From Endozoicomonas sp. SCSIO W0465 (GTDB lineage: Bacteria > Pseudomonadota > Gammaproteobacteria > Pseudomonadales > Endozoicomonadaceae), in contig NZ_CP092417.1 in assembly GCF_023716865.1 (NCBI RefSeq), forward strand, positions 2,210,001 through 2,274,000: 64,000 nt of DNA, read 5' to 3'. Of the stretch, positions 63,662 to 64,000 are shown one piece after another (the stretch's first letter is position 1; every line of letters starts with the position of its first letter). A model generated the notes under the pieces. The model searched no databases, was not told the origin of the DNA, and was given only the letters and a program-made list of their open reading frames with translations. The translations under genes and the position numbers were made by a program.

Positions 63662-64000
63662 GTAACTATTCAGCACTGAGCAAAGGCATATTACAGTAAT
63701 TCCGAACAGCTCTATGAAGTGATTGATATATGTCCATTCCCTGTTTTCTGGCAGACGACAAATAGCTGCGAATCCGTGCAAACATAGAACCACCGTCTGC
63801 ACTCCTGAAGCAGCCTGAGATTTTCTGCTTTAACTTGGCCATTCGAACATCCCGCTCACTGCCATTGTTATCGAAGGGAATGGTAAAATCTGACATGAAG
63901 CGCAGTGTCTCAGCCTTGAACTCAGTGAGTCGTTTGAAGAGATTGTAAGCTTTAGTATTCTTGACTTTCTTGCGCTTAAGCTCCTCTCGTTGCTTCTCCA
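63662..64000 (-). mobile_element. IS66-family insertion sequence, copy 2, partial at window edge
   Basis: Begins with gtaactattcagcac, the same end as the right terminus of the complete copy at 6415-8022 but in opposite orientation. The 339 bp seen match that copy as far as I can compare. Its other end and target duplication are outside the window. It disrupts the SCP2 gene. Confidence 0.94.
63666..64000 (-). CDS. IS66-family transposase, C-terminal part only
   Basis: Frame open to the window edge. The product ends with the same C-terminal residues (MSDFTIPFDNNGSERDVRM through MPLLSAE) as the transposase at 6504-8018, including the last catalytic Glu. The rest lies beyond position 64000. Confidence 0.93.
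   Translation of the reverse strand, partial: EKQREELKRKKVKNTKAYNLFKRLTEFKAETLRFMSDFTIPFDNNGSERDVRMAKLKQKISGCFRSADGGSMFARIRSYLSSARKQGMDIYQSLHRAVRNYCNMPLLSAE

Noticed and set aside
1..64000. tRNA, rRNA, tmRNA, prophage or toxin-antitoxin genes
   Set aside because: I looked for characteristic sequences and gene neighbours and found none I could support. The PIN domain at 23743 is part of a PhoH fusion, not a VapC toxin.

Overview
The window looks like a piece of chromosome from a marine, host-associated gammaproteobacterium of the Endozoicomonas type (Oceanospirillales). This is an inference. It rests on Pseudomonas/Oceanospirillum-like housekeeping genes (ppc, folE, pyrBI, ettA, rhlB, nrdR, nrdDG, glyA, kbl-tdh) mixed with eukaryotic-like repeat and effector-type proteins (RING-ankyrin, SET, kinase-like, DUF4116) and a very heavy load of insertion sequences and short inverted-repeat elements. 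No rRNA, tRNA, CRISPR array or prophage module was seen.

Layout. 0-2 kb: the 5' part of a minus-strand gene for a TPR-like protein with nine visible 46-residue repeats and a Gly-Arg hexanucleotide tract. 2-12.6 kb: ppc, the yjiH-yjiG membrane pair (an IS66 element sits between yjiG and its terminator), a YfcZ/YiiS-type protein, a DTW-domain tRNA-modification enzyme, a thioredoxin-like protein, a TetR regulator, ndpA and a secreted protein. 12.6-18.8 kb: a mobile island with a 160-bp CTAG-flanked MITE, an intact IS1595-family element, an IS1182 remnant, a RING-finger/ankyrin gene, and an IS4-type element broken by a second kind of 160-bp MITE. 18.9-33.7 kb: a core block with kbl-tdh (threonine to glycine), folE, a lipoprotein, yaaA, a PIN-PhoH protein, rhlB, pyrBI with a probable leader-peptide attenuator, a bacterial FAN1-type nuclease, a secreted protein and ettA. 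33.8-36.7 kb: a SET-domain gene followed by an IS1595-type element that itself carries a MITE. 37-43.7 kb: glyA, nrdR, a zinc peptidase, a LysE-type exporter and nrdDG, with a near-perfect NrdR box in front of nrdD. This puts the regulator and one of its probable targets 4 kb apart.

44-52.8 kb is the most unusual part. A 1239-residue protein joins PEP-synthase/PPDK-type ATP-grasp and swivelling-histidine domains to an unrecognised middle and C-terminal DUF4116 repeats. It converges on a gene for a kinase-like protein with an altered catalytic core. Next comes an effector-like gene cut by an ISNCY-type IS; removing the IS and one 6-bp target copy restores its frame.

52.9-58.5 kb contains a SEC-C protein and a three-level transposon nest: IS1595 inside ISNCY inside IS1182. 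A MITE whose ends match that IS1182 abuts it. 58.4-64 kb: an MscS channel, a maltose/galactoside-type acetyltransferase, a thiopurine methyltransferase with a signal-peptide-like N-terminus, an M20 amidohydrolase, and an SCP2-domain gene truncated by a second copy of the 6.4-kb IS66 element at the window edge.

Target duplications and terminal repeats were read directly from the sequence. They give base-level boundaries for most of the mobile elements. Family names come from recognised motifs, not from database searches.
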